The notes: a model not told the origin generated them from the letters alone. Shown: positions 44,747 through 53,270, numbered from the stretch's first letter. The stretch is DNA of 64,000 nucleotides from Dyella_B humi (GCF_044904605.1 NZ_JADIKI010000023.1:2046001-2110000), one strand, 5' to 3'. A program made the numbers and translations.

Positions 44747-45797
44747 GCATGCGAGCACTGCAAGTCGCCGCCGCCATTCGGCAGGGCAGGGTGCGAAGCC
44801 TCTTATGGCCTTGGTCACAGGATTTTGGGCATCCAAAACCCTATCGACTGCGCATGAGCTTCAGCTGTTTACCTGTTTGTCCGGTACTTCCGGCATCACC
44901 ATCGACGAGTGTGCGGCGCAGTACGGCATGGCGCTCCGCCCTGCTGAGATGCTGCTTACCGCATGCGCCGCGTTAGGGTTGTTGGAACGGCACGGTGAGC
45001 ATTACGCCAATTCTCCCTTGTCGGAAGAGTATCTGGTGCGCGGCAAGCCTCTTTATTTCGGGGGCTGGATCGAGATGGCTGATCGCCGCGAGTATCCGGC
45101 TTGGATGCATCTGAAGGACGCTTTGCGCACCAATCGTCCGCTCACTTGGGATCCAGATCGGCAGACGTCGCTCTTCGACGGTGAAGATCCGACATTGCTC
45201 GCGACGTTCTGGGAGGCCATGTACGCATTGTCCATTACAACGTCATGGGTGCTGGCGGAGGCGGTCGACTTTTCTAGTATCAAGAAGCTGCTTGATGTAG
45301 GCGGAGGCGGGGCAGCCAACGACATCACGTTATGCAATCGCTTTCCACAGTTGGAAGCGACGGTATACGACCTCGATTTCGTTTGCGCGTTGACGAAGAA
45401 AAAGATCGAGCAAGCCGGGCTGGCCGATCGAATTCGTCTCGCAGAGGGCGACTTCCTAAAGGATGCGAAGCTGCCTTCAGGTCACGACGCCATTCTGCTA
45501 TCGAAAATATTGCTCGATTGGGCGGAGGCCGACTGTATGGCCATCATCGGCAAATGCTATGACGCCTTGCCGCCGGGTGGTCGGCTCATCATTTCCGACT
45601 TGCTTGTTGATGACTCCAAGGATGGTCCCGTCGATGCGGCCTTGATGAGTCTAAACATGCTTATCGAGACTTGGGGAAGAAATTACACCACCGCCGAGTA
45701 CGCCGCTTGGCTCACAAGCGTTGGATTCGTCGATATCGAAGTGATCCGCTTTGATGCGCCAGCAGCCAATGGCGCGGTGATCGGTCACAAGCGCTAG
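44724..45797 (+). CDS. O-methyltransferase family 2 protein with altered catalytic site
   Basis: A 357-residue SAM-dependent methyltransferase. The N-terminal winged-helix dimerisation domain covers residues 20-110. The SAM site is LLDVGGGGAANDITL (189-203), and YDLDFV and AEGDFLKDA are the acidic loops. Family members keep a catalytic His in an L-H-D-W stretch; here residues 263-266 read LLDW, so Leu264 (CTC) stands in its place. The enzyme could be inactive, use another base, or methylate carbon or another group. The start is the ATG after CAGGAGCC. It overlaps the aldo-keto reductase gene by 23 bases. Confidence 0.88.
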   Translation: MSVTSLDKHASTASRRRHSAGQGAKPLMALVTGFWASKTLSTAHELQLFTCLSGTSGITIDECAAQYGMALRPAEMLLTACAALGLLERHGEHYANSPLSEEYLVRGKPLYFGGWIEMADRREYPAWMHLKDALRTNRPLTWDPDRQTSLFDGEDPTLLATFWEAMYALSITTSWVLAEAVDFSSIKKLLDVGGGGAANDITLCNRFPQLEATVYDLDFVCALTKKKIEQAGLADRIRLAEGDFLKDAKLPSGHDAILLSKILLDWAEADCMAIIGKCYDALPPGGRLIISDLLVDDSKDGPVDAALMSLNMLIETWGRNYTTAEYAAWLTSVGFVDIEVIRFDAPAANGAVIGHKR

Positions 45798-45844
45798 GAG
45801 AAGCGGACCAACAATGTCATTCGTCAAATACAGGAGCTACGAAC

Positions 45845-46303
45845 ATGCTTGGTTCTCATTCAAATGTTGCAACGCTTAGTATCGTCTATGCTGATCTCCG
45901 TCGTATCGCGGAGTTCTGCGACGATGACATCGTGCTTCACACCGCGGATCGCGGTGCGTCGGGCGGACCCGCTCAAGTCGTTGGAAAGAAAGCCGTACTC
46001 GATAAGGAACTCAGTCTCATCCGGCTTACTGGCGAAACATTGCATATGGATGTCCAGCACATCATCGCTAACGATTATTTCGGCGCCGTGCTCGGTGTGT
46101 TGCGAGCGCACCATGATGGAAGTGCTGTCGGCATGCCGTTCTGTGGGTTATGGCGTTTCCGAAACGGGCGAATTGTCGAGCATTGGGAAAACGCTTATGA
46201 CGCATCGGCACTCGGTGGATTCCTCACGGGCGAACTTGCCTCCGCGAGCGCTTGGTTGAGCGGTGGACAGACTGACGTGAATGGTGCGCAAGCACGTATC
46301 TGA
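45845..46303 (+). CDS. NTF2/SnoaL-like protein of the polyketide cluster
   Basis: A 152-residue protein with the cone-like NTF2 fold signature: a pair of helices, then DDDIVLHTADRG, HMDVQHIIANDYFGAVLGVLRAHHDGSAV, and GLWRFRNGRIVEHWENAYD. This superfamily includes polyketide cyclases (SnoaL) and scytalone dehydratase, which act on related aromatic polyketides. Several His residues (32, 67, 72, 89, 90, 113) could line a pocket. The start follows AGGAGCTACGAAC. It ends the four-gene run of the cluster. Confidence 0.85.
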   Translation: MLGSHSNVATLSIVYADLRRIAEFCDDDIVLHTADRGASGGPAQVVGKKAVLDKELSLIRLTGETLHMDVQHIIANDYFGAVLGVLRAHHDGSAVGMPFCGLWRFRNGRIVEHWENAYDASALGGFLTGELASASAWLSGGQTDVNGAQARI

Positions 46304-46680
46304 GCATCGTGACGTATCGCGATAGGCTAGTCGTGATTGATGGCCAATACGTCAATTGCACGACCGAGATCATGAAGAAGAGGCCCGAGGAAACAGGCCG
46401 ATGTGACGTGGATTTCCGCATAGGTCGCATAAATATTTGCGAGATGCGGATGGAAAAGTGTCCCGGGTTGCTTTAGTCACATCAATGCATGGCGACGGGA
46501 GTTTCACTGCCGTGCTACAGCTCCGGGCGTACACAGCAGAGTTGGGTGCCTCGATTTCTACCTAGGTTACCCAGGGGATTTACCGAACGAATCAGATATG
46601 GCTGCAAACGCGTCATCGGCGACGTGTACAGGCAGCCGTCCAGATTCACCCGCATGGCCACCTAAGCTTAGGAGGCAACT
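46304..46680. other. Intergenic region after the polyketide cluster
   Basis: 377 bp without a convincing gene or terminator. Its right end has the palindrome CCTAAGCTTAGG over the ribosome site of the secreted-protein gene. Base composition stays moderate, similar to the cluster. Confidence 0.5.
46661..46672 (+). promoter_or_regulatory. Perfect palindrome over the ribosome site of the secreted-protein gene
   Basis: CCTAAGCTTAGG is a 12-bp perfect palindrome whose right arm forms part of the AGGAGG ribosome site, eight bases before the ATG at 46681. It may be an operator or a short fold that hides the ribosome site. Confidence 0.4.
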
Positions 46681-47265
46681 ATGTCTACGCAAAATGTGAC
46701 AAGTGTACGGCGAACGTTCCGGATCATGCTGTCGTTGTTCGTGCCTATCCTTTTGGCAATAGGCGTGGAAACGACGAGCAGCCAGGTGCACGCGCAAGGC
46801 TTGGCGACACTTCAATGCGTTGGAGGTCATTCTGCGACGTGGACGCCAGGCGTGACGAATGCGCTGGAAACGGTAACGGTTTCCACGCAGAGCAACTGGA
46901 CGTGTGTAAATGCCTTGGATCCGCTGAATATTCTCGCCAATGCATCTTCGACAAACACCTTCCAGGTCCAGTTCGATTGTCAGTCCCTGTTGTCCATGAC
47001 CTCTCCTCCTATTACATGGACGATCCAATGGAATAACGGTGACACAAGCACGTATACCTTCACGCCCGCCGTAACGGATGAGGATGGCAATCTCGTTGTT
47101 GCGGCAGCAAATGGGAGCATTACGGGAGGCCGATTTAAGGGGGCTGCGGTCGTGGGGACGTATATACTCCCGGGCCTGGCGGCAGTCGTCCAAAACGGTT
47201 GCATCAAGGGGGTGACGAGTGCCACGGGTACCAGCACGCTTACGATTGTCGGCGTTCCTCTATGA
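46681..47265 (+). CDS. Secreted cysteine-containing protein of unknown function
   Basis: A 194-residue exported protein with a signal peptide (RRTFRIMLSLFVPILLAIGV, likely cut after VHA near residue 38). The mature part is rich in Thr, Ser and Val. It has cysteines in CVGGHSATWTPGV, SNWTCVN, FDCQSL and QNGCIKG, probably two disulfides, with alternating beta-type segments. It looks like a small beta-sandwich; I recall similar layouts mostly from actinobacterial secreted proteins, which is recollection and not a search. A strong TAGGAGG ribosome site precedes the ATG. It lies next to the polyketide cluster. Confidence 0.75.
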   Translation: MSTQNVTSVRRTFRIMLSLFVPILLAIGVETTSSQVHAQGLATLQCVGGHSATWTPGVTNALETVTVSTQSNWTCVNALDPLNILANASSTNTFQVQFDCQSLLSMTSPPITWTIQWNNGDTSTYTFTPAVTDEDGNLVVAAANGSITGGRFKGAAVVGTYILPGLAAVVQNGCIKGVTSATGTSTLTIVGVPL

Positions 47266-47425
47266 AAAGAGCGGGCGCGTCTTTCCACCTTGTGCGATAA
47301 GTTAGTCGAGCATTCGATGCATGGATGGGTCCATCGTGGTGACTTCGAACAGCATGTGACTTCGAAAAGCGTGCCGGAAGGAGAAGCCACGATGGACAAC
47401 TGGGAGCCTTTGCTGCCCAGGATGA

Positions 47426-48244
47426 TCAGCTTTCCTCGGTAGATTTGCCTTGGTCACGCGCATATTCAGCGGGACTACGACCTATCATTTTGCGAAAGTC
47501 ACGAATGAAATGGGCCTGGTCGAAATATCCCAGTTCAAGTGCTAATTCCGTCCAAGCAATGGGAATACCTGCCTGCAGCTGGGCAACGGCCTCGTGCAGC
47601 CTGTAGCGATTGATCATCCACTTAGGGCCGATGCCAACATACTGGTTGAACAATCGCTGCAACGCGCGCTTGGTGAGCCCGGTCCGCGAGGCGAGCTCGT
47701 CGACCGAAGTCAGACTGCGGTCCGAGGCGATATCGGCCGCCCACATGCTGATACGCGCGACATTTGGATCCTCGGGCGGCAGATGGCTCAGTAACAGCCG
47801 TTCCGCAGCGCTCGACATGGTATCGATACTATCGATGGCAAGTATGTCTTTCTCGAAACGAGCAGCATGGGTACCAAAAATCTGCGAAGGGTCCAGGGAG
47901 CGGTCCATGAGACCGGATACTGGCGTGCGGTAGAAGGGGAAAAAGCCCCCGGCCCTGAACTTGATACCGAATACGCTGCCCTGTCCTTCGAGCAGACGAA
48001 TGAAGCGCCTCGTGTGCACACCATAGATGGCCGTCAATCCCGGTTCGATCACGAACTGCACGTTCGGGTGGGGCAGCGTTTCCTGTCGCTGCACAGGCAA
48101 GCCGCGCAGATCCCAAGCGACATGCCAGTAATGCTCGACCAGGCTTGCAAGGGCGGGTGAGGGTGCGCGACGGGCATGTTGAAATTCGCCATGTTCCAAG
48201 CGTTGGTGTAATACGCCGCGAGGCTTGCCCTGGTCGGTGCTCAT
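47426..48244 (-). CDS. AraC-family transcriptional regulator
   Basis: A 272-residue regulator. The N-terminal half (SLVEHYWHVAWDLRG... ETLPHPNVQFVIEPG) is of the DUF6597 sensor type, and the C-terminal half holds two AraC helix-turn-helix motifs (VDELASRTGLTKRALQRLFNQYVGIGPKWMINRYRLHEA; WTELALELGYFDQAHFIRDFRKMIGRSPAEYAR). I choose the ATG giving MSTDQGK; a TTG 42 bases upstream is also in frame. It is divergent from the DUF3224 gene, a frequent partner arrangement, so it probably controls that gene rather than the polyketide cluster. Confidence 0.92.
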   Translation of the reverse strand: MSTDQGKPRGVLHQRLEHGEFQHARRAPSPALASLVEHYWHVAWDLRGLPVQRQETLPHPNVQFVIEPGLTAIYGVHTRRFIRLLEGQGSVFGIKFRAGGFFPFYRTPVSGLMDRSLDPSQIFGTHAARFEKDILAIDSIDTMSSAAERLLLSHLPPEDPNVARISMWAADIASDRSLTSVDELASRTGLTKRALQRLFNQYVGIGPKWMINRYRLHEAVAQLQAGIPIAWTELALELGYFDQAHFIRDFRKMIGRSPAEYARDQGKSTEES

Positions 48245-48345
48245 GCCGATTTGCTCAGGCAGTGCTACGTTGTCGCGTTTTTCCAATCGTCATGGATGCA
48301 GTTGTACTAATGTCATGGCGAGAAAGCGAATGGGAGGAAGTCATT

Positions 48346-48735
48346 ATGCAGGCAAGCGGACCTTTCGAGGTGAAGCTCACACCCCAACCCCCGGCGCCTG
48401 GCATCGAGCAGGCCAGCCTGGGGCGGATGACGATCGACAAGCAATTTCACGGTGACTTGGAAGCCAACAGTCTTGGTGAAATGCTTTCGGCGATGGGACA
48501 GGTGCAAGGCTCGGCCGGCTATGTGGCCATCGAGCGTGTGACCGGCGCAGTGCATGGCAAGCGAGGGAGCTTCGTGTTGCAGCATCAAGGCATCATGGAT
48601 CGCGGTGTGCCGCAGCTATCGGTCACGGTGGTGCCGGATTCAGGCACAGATGAATTGACCGGCTTGAGCGGATCCATGCAGATTCACATCGAACAAGGAA
48701 AGCATTCTTATGTTTTTGATTACACGTTTTCCTAA
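48346..48735 (+). CDS. DUF3224-family protein
   Basis: A 129-residue protein of the DUF3224 (allene-oxide-cyclase-barrel-like) family: GPFEVKLTPQPPAPGIEQASLGRMTIDKQFHGDLEANSLGEMLSA... GYVAIERVTGAVHGKRGSFVLQHQGIMDRG... VVPDSGTDELTGLSGSMQIHIEQGKHSYVFDYTF. The function is unknown. A strong GGGAGGAAG ribosome site precedes the ATG. It is divergent from the AraC regulator. Confidence 0.9.
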   Translation: MQASGPFEVKLTPQPPAPGIEQASLGRMTIDKQFHGDLEANSLGEMLSAMGQVQGSAGYVAIERVTGAVHGKRGSFVLQHQGIMDRGVPQLSVTVVPDSGTDELTGLSGSMQIHIEQGKHSYVFDYTFS

Positions 48736-48750
48736 TCGGCGAGTCTGAAT

Positions 48751-48831
48751 ATGAAACGTGAAGAGGAGCTGTCGACCTTGCTCGAAGAGTTGGGAAAGAA
48801 AGGCGAGCAGGCAAAGCCACTCAGGCATTGA
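48751..48831 (+). CDS. Possible 26-residue peptide
   Basis: A short open frame (MKREEELSTLLEELGKKGEQ and six more residues) begins 15 bases after the DUF3224 stop codon. It is rich in Glu and Lys and would form one helix. The ribosome site is weak, so coding is doubtful. Confidence 0.2.
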   Translation: MKREEELSTLLEELGKKGEQAKPLRH

Positions 48832-48844
48832 TCCGCGCCCGGGT

Positions 48845-48873
48845 CCGTCATTCCGCTTTCGCGAGAATGACGG
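48845..48873. repeat. GTCATTC/GAATGAC palindromic repeat
   Basis: CCGTCATTC and GAATGACGG form a 9-bp perfect stem around a short loop. The outer bases match those of the paired element at 56135, so it may be a single relative of it. Confidence 0.55.
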
Positions 48874-48901
48874 GGCTACAGGTGCGCTACTTCGGCCTGT
48901 A

Positions 48902-49918
48902 TTACCAACCTGCCACCACCAACTTGCCGATGGTGTTGCCAGACTCCAGTCGCCGATGCGCCTCGCGCAGGTTTTCCGCATTGATCGGACTTAGTGTTTC
49001 GCGCTGAATGCCACGCAGTTCGCCTTCATCGATCAACTGGGCAACGCGCGCGAGAATGCGACCTTGCTCGGCCATGTCCGCGGTTTTGAAGCGGGGCCGC
49101 GAGAACATCATCTCCCAGTGGATGCCGATGCACTTGGCCTTGTAGGGATCGCCGATGTTTACCGGGGATTTCGGCTCCACAATCAAGCCGACGTGTCCTT
49201 GTGGCGCCAGCAGTTCGCCCAGTTCGGTCCAGTAGTGCGCAGTATCGGCCAGGTTGATGGCGGCGTCGATCTCGTTGAAGCCCAATGCTTTCAACTGCGC
49301 GGTAAGCGATTGCCGGTGATCGATCACGTGCTGCGCGCCCATCGCGCGGCACCATGCTTGTGTCTCCGGCCGCGAGGCGGTAGCGATCACGGTGAAGCCT
49401 GCGCGCCGAGCCAATTGAATGGCGATCGAGCCCACGCCGCCTGCGCCCGCAATCACCAGCAGCGACTTACCTTCACCGCCATGCTCTGGGTCGTAGGGCA
49501 TGCGATGGAACAGCAGCTCCCACGCGGTGATCGTCACCAGCGGCAGCGCGGCGGCTGCGGCTGCATCCAGCCGACGTGGACGATGGGCCACCAGTCGCGC
49601 GTCCATCGCTTGATATTGCGCATTGCTGCCAGGGCGGGTGATGTCGCCGGCGTAGTACACCTCATCGCCCGGTTTGAAGCCGGTGACGTCGGCGCCGACC
49701 GCTTCCACCGTGCCGGCTGCGTCGAAGCCGAGCACGCGTGGTTGTGATTCCACCTGCGGCTTGGGCGCACGCAGTTTGGTATCGACGGGATTGACGGATA
49801 CTGCTTCAACGCGCACCAGCAGATCGTGCGCGCCGATTTCCGGCTTGGCTATGTCGACGTCGATCAGTGATTGCGGATCGTCGATGGGCAGGTAGCGGGT
49901 GAGGCCGACGGCTTTCAT
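48902..49918 (-). CDS. Quinone oxidoreductase-like MDR dehydrogenase
   Basis: A 338-residue member of the medium-chain dehydrogenase family: VEAVSVNPVDTKLRAP, VLGFDAAGTVEAVGADVTGFKPGDEVYYAG and the nucleotide site LLVIAGAGGVGSIAIQLARRAG. The residues that bind catalytic and structural zinc in alcohol dehydrogenases are absent, so it acts like NADPH:quinone reductase. It is the third gene of an operon behind the MFS exporter and the aldo-keto reductase, 24 bases after the latter. Confidence 0.9.
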   Translation of the reverse strand: MKAVGLTRYLPIDDPQSLIDVDIAKPEIGAHDLLVRVEAVSVNPVDTKLRAPKPQVESQPRVLGFDAAGTVEAVGADVTGFKPGDEVYYAGDITRPGSNAQYQAMDARLVAHRPRRLDAAAAAALPLVTITAWELLFHRMPYDPEHGGEGKSLLVIAGAGGVGSIAIQLARRAGFTVIATASRPETQAWCRAMGAQHVIDHRQSLTAQLKALGFNEIDAAINLADTAHYWTELGELLAPQGHVGLIVEPKSPVNIGDPYKAKCIGIHWEMMFSRPRFKTADMAEQGRILARVAQLIDEGELRGIQRETLSPINAENLREAHRRLESGNTIGKLVVAGW

Positions 49919-49942
49919 GGCGAATATCTCCCAAGGCGAGGT

Positions 49943-50983
49943 TCAAGCGATCTGGATGGCCGGCGGATTGCGCTCGGCGAATTGTCCGTTCCAATACGGG
50001 TAATAGGGATAAGGCGGCGTGACGGCGCTGGCGGCATCCAGTCGCATCACTTGTTCGCGCGTGAGCGTCCAGCCGATGGCGCCCAGGTTCTGCCGCAATT
50101 GTTCTTCATTGCGTGCGCCGATCAGCACAGTCGATACGGTGGGACGCTGCAGCAGCCAATTCAGCGCGATCTGCGGTACGGTTTTGTCGGTTTCGGCGGC
50201 GATCTCGTCCAGCGCATCGACCACGCGATACAGCCGTTCTTCGTCCACTGGGGGTGCAAAGCCGGCCGTTTCATGCAGGCGGCTACCTTCTGGCAAAGGC
50301 TGGCCGCGACGGATCTTGCCGGTGAGTCGGCCCCAGCCTAGCGGACTCCACACCACTGCGCCCACGCCCTGGTCCAGTCCCAACGGCATCAGTTCCCACT
50401 CGTAATCGCGGCCGATCAGCGAATAGTACGTCTGGTTGGCGACGAAGCGTGTGTAGCCGTAACGATCCGCCACGCCCTGTGATTTCATCAGCTGCCAGCC
50501 AGAGAAGTTCGATGCGCCGAGGTAGCGCACCTTGCCCGCGCGCACCAGGTCGTCGAGCGTGCGCATCACGCTTTCCACCGGCGTCATCGCATCGAAGTGA
50601 TGCAGTTGCAGCAGGTCGATGTAATCGGTGTTGAGGCGCTTGAGCGCGCGCTCGACGCCGGTGATGAGATGGTGTCGCGATGCGCCCACATCATTCGGAC
50701 CATCGCCCGCGCGCAGCGTTAGCTTGGTGGAAATGGTTGCCTGATCGCGACGCCCTTTGAGTGCTTCACCGAGAATGCTTTCCGATGCGCCATCGGAATA
50801 GACGTCCGCCGTGTCGAACAGATTCACGCCGGCTTCCAGACAGATGTCGAGCAGGCGGCGCGCTTCTTCCGTATCGGCATTGCCCCACGCACTGAACAGC
50901 GGACCTTTGCCGCCGAACATGCCTGCGCCAAAACCGAGTACCGGCACTTTGAAACCGGATGCACCAAGCAGTCGATAATTCAT
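49943..50983 (-). CDS. Aldo-keto reductase (operon with MFS exporter)
   Basis: A 346-residue NADPH-dependent reductase with Asp57, Tyr62, Lys87 and His128 as the AKR tetrad (NLFDTADVYSDG, TISTKL, DLLQLHHFD) and the C-terminal cofactor region VLIGARNEEQLRQNLGA. Substrates are not predictable; neighbours suggest handling of quinones or reactive aldehydes. The start is the ATG giving MNYRLLGASG. It follows the MFS gene by 40 bases on the same strand. Confidence 0.92.
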   Translation of the reverse strand: MNYRLLGASGFKVPVLGFGAGMFGGKGPLFSAWGNADTEEARRLLDICLEAGVNLFDTADVYSDGASESILGEALKGRRDQATISTKLTLRAGDGPNDVGASRHHLITGVERALKRLNTDYIDLLQLHHFDAMTPVESVMRTLDDLVRAGKVRYLGASNFSGWQLMKSQGVADRYGYTRFVANQTYYSLIGRDYEWELMPLGLDQGVGAVVWSPLGWGRLTGKIRRGQPLPEGSRLHETAGFAPPVDEERLYRVVDALDEIAAETDKTVPQIALNWLLQRPTVSTVLIGARNEEQLRQNLGAIGWTLTREQVMRLDAASAVTPPYPYYPYWNGQFAERNPPAIQIA

Positions 50984-51023
50984 GATCGTTCCTTTTATGC
51001 AGTCAACGATGGAAGCGGGGCGC

Positions 51024-52235
51024 TTACACGCCGCTGCTAGGGCAGGCGCCAGCAGGCAGCCGCTGGAGATTGGCATCACGCTGCCGCGCCCACAGTGCGA
51101 TCAACAGGCCGGAGAAAGTGATCAGTGCCGCCACCCACGTCAACGCGCCGAGACCAGGGCCGCGTGCCACCACGACGCCGCCGAGCCATGCGCCCAGCGC
51201 GTTGCCGAGATTGAAGGCGCCAATGTTCAAGCTGGAGGCGAGGCTCTTGGCGTCGTCGGCTTTATGCAGCACCCACAATTGCAGTGGCGGCACGGTGGCG
51301 AAGGCAGCGATGCCGAGCAAGCCGACGAACAGTACCACCAGCACTTTGCTGTGCAACGCGAACGTCATCGCGCCAAGCACCATGATCAACGCTACCAGCG
51401 TCAGCAGCAGCGCACGCACCAGATGGCGATCGGCCAGCTTGCCGCCCAACAGATTGCCCGCGATCAAACCGACGCCGAACACCAGCAGGATCGGCGACAC
51501 GGCGCTCTGCGCGAAACCGGTCACTTCGGTCAGGATGGGCTGGATGTAAGTGAATACGGTGAACACGCCCGCAAAGCCAAGCACCGTCATCAGCAGACCG
51601 AGCAGCACGGAAGGATTGCCGATAGCGCGCATCTCGTCGCGCACCGCAATGCGCTTGCCATGCTCATGACCGGCGGGTACCAGCGCTGCGATCACCACCA
51701 TCGCTGCTATGCCGATGGCAGCAACCGCCCAGAACGTCGAGCGCCAGCCGAAATGCAGGCCCAGCCACGCACCCGCCGGTACGCCCAGCAGCGTGGCGAT
51801 GGTCAGGCCGGTGAACATGACCGAGATGGCCGAGGCGCGCCGATCCGCCGCCACCAGGCCGGTGGCCACCACCGAACCCACACCGAAGAACGTGCCGTGC
51901 GCCAGCGAGGTGATCACGCGGGCCAGCAGCAGCACCGCGTAATTCGGCGCGATAGCGCAGCACACATTGCCGAGGGTGAAGATCGCCATCAGCCCGATCA
52001 GCACCGCCTTGCGCGGCAGGCGGCTGGTGGCGACGGTAAGCACCGGCGCGCCTACGAATACGCCCAACGCATAGCCGGAAATCAGCAAGCCCGCCGTGGC
52101 GATGGTTACTTTCAGGTCGGCCGCCACCTGGATCAGCAAGCCCATGATCACGAACTCGGTGGTGCCGATGCCGAAGGCGCCGGCGGCCAGCGCGTAGAGC
52201 GCCAGCGGCATGGAGCGGGAAGGGTTGGCGGCCAT
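51024..52235 (-). CDS. MFS transporter (sugar/drug efflux, AraJ type)
   Basis: A 403-residue 12-helix transporter of the major facilitator superfamily, DHA1-like: PLALYALAAGAFGIGTTEFVIMGLL, LISGYALGVFVGAPVLTVATSRLPRKAVLIGLM and LLARVITSLAHGTFFGVGSVVA. The pattern is that of AraJ/YdhP-type exporters. The start ATG gives MAANPSRSM. It heads a three-gene operon with an aldo-keto reductase and a quinone reductase, and is divergent from a LysR gene that probably controls it. Confidence 0.92.
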   Translation of the reverse strand: MAANPSRSMPLALYALAAGAFGIGTTEFVIMGLLIQVAADLKVTIATAGLLISGYALGVFVGAPVLTVATSRLPRKAVLIGLMAIFTLGNVCCAIAPNYAVLLLARVITSLAHGTFFGVGSVVATGLVAADRRASAISVMFTGLTIATLLGVPAGAWLGLHFGWRSTFWAVAAIGIAAMVVIAALVPAGHEHGKRIAVRDEMRAIGNPSVLLGLLMTVLGFAGVFTVFTYIQPILTEVTGFAQSAVSPILLVFGVGLIAGNLLGGKLADRHLVRALLLTLVALIMVLGAMTFALHSKVLVVLFVGLLGIAAFATVPPLQLWVLHKADDAKSLASSLNIGAFNLGNALGAWLGGVVVARGPGLGALTWVAALITFSGLLIALWARQRDANLQRLPAGACPSSGV

Positions 52236-52316
52236 ACGGCGACTCCGTCGGGAAAACGATGCAGTGCAGCGTAGGCGCTTGCATCTTCTGCAAAAACCGC
52301 CAAGATGATGAATAAC

Positions 52317-52335
52317 TTTCAATGAAACGTTGAAA
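52317..52335. promoter_or_regulatory. TTTCAA-N7-TTGAAA palindrome, LysR operator candidate
   Basis: TTTCAATGAAACGTTGAAA is a 6-bp perfect inverted repeat with seven-base spacer, directly before the LysR start codon and in the region shared with the MFS operon. LysR regulators typically bind such sites to repress themselves and activate the divergent operon. Confidence 0.5.
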
Positions 52336-52337
52336 AT

Positions 52338-53270
52338 ATGGATCGCGTCGGCGACCTCGTTCTGTTCATGCGCGTGCTGGACCAGGGCTCGATCAGCGCC
52401 GCCGCGCGCAGTCTGGACCTTTCCGTCGCCGTGGCCAGTCAGCGCTTGAAGCGGCTGGAGCAGCATCTGGGTGTGCGCTTGCTGCATCGGACCACGCGTC
52501 GCCTGCATCCCACCCCGGAGGGTCTGGCCCTGGCCGAGCAGGGGCGTACGCTGGTGGAAGATCTGGAAGCGCTCACGTCGGGCCTGCGCCAGGGCGCCGC
52601 GGACGTGACCGGCACATTGCGCCTTACTGTCTCGGCTTCCTTCGGGCGGCAATACGTGTCGCCGCTGCTGCCGGCGTTCATGGCGCGCTACCCGCGCGTG
52701 CGCCTGAGCGTGCATCTCACAGACGAGTTGCAGGACTTGATCAGTTCCGGTTTCGACCTTGCCATCCGCATCGGCGCACTGCACGACTCGCGGCTGGTCG
52801 CGCGCAAGCTGGCGGTGAACCGCCGCGTGTTATGCGCTTCGCCGGATTACCTGCGCCGCTTCGGCGCACCGAAAACACCGGAAGATCTGGTCAAGCACGA
52901 ATGCCTGATGCTGGTGGGCAGCAACGGACGCCAGGACATCTGGCGACTGCACGATGCACAGGGTCAATTGCGCACCGTACGCGTGAACGGGCGGCTGGAG
53001 TCGACGCTGGGCGAGATGTTGCGCGATGGCGTGCTGGCCGGGCTGGGTATTGCGCAGCACTCGATCTGGCACGTGTGCGATGACTTGCGCGAGGGACGTT
53101 TGAAGGTGGTGCTGCCGGAGTATTCGATCGCCGATACCGGCATTTACGCGGTGATGCCGCAGCGGCGGCTGGTGCCGTTGCGGGTGCGGGCGTTTGTGGA
53201 TTTTCTAGCGGAGCAGTTTGGAGAGGTGCCGCCGTGGGAGCGTGGGTTGAACGGCTCCCTCTCCACATAA
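52338..53270 (+). CDS. LysR-family transcriptional regulator
   Basis: A 310-residue regulator with the N-terminal helix-turn-helix (DLVLFMRVLDQGSISAAARSLDLSVAVASQRLKRLEQHLGVRLLHRTTRRLHPTPEG) and a substrate-binding-type effector domain. It is divergent from the MFS-AKR-quinone reductase operon, the classical arrangement for LysR control. The last codons (GSLST and stop) lie inside a CT-rich palindromic repeat at 53254-53283. Confidence 0.93.
   Translation: MDRVGDLVLFMRVLDQGSISAAARSLDLSVAVASQRLKRLEQHLGVRLLHRTTRRLHPTPEGLALAEQGRTLVEDLEALTSGLRQGAADVTGTLRLTVSASFGRQYVSPLLPAFMARYPRVRLSVHLTDELQDLISSGFDLAIRIGALHDSRLVARKLAVNRRVLCASPDYLRRFGAPKTPEDLVKHECLMLVGSNGRQDIWRLHDAQGQLRTVRVNGRLESTLGEMLRDGVLAGLGIAQHSIWHVCDDLREGRLKVVLPEYSIADTGIYAVMPQRRLVPLRVRAFVDFLAEQFGEVPPWERGLNGSLST

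Noticed and set aside
41571..47425. AraC (47426) or ArsR (41571) as the regulator of the polyketide cluster
   Set aside because: Each is better explained by its own partner: ArsR by the SRPBCC gene with matching operators, AraC by the divergent DUF3224 gene. No regulator of the cluster itself is evident.
51000..52274. A 430-residue frame antisense to the MFS gene
   Set aside because: It is extremely rich in His, Gln and Arg, the signature of an antisense frame in GC-rich DNA; the MFS protein on the other strand is clear.
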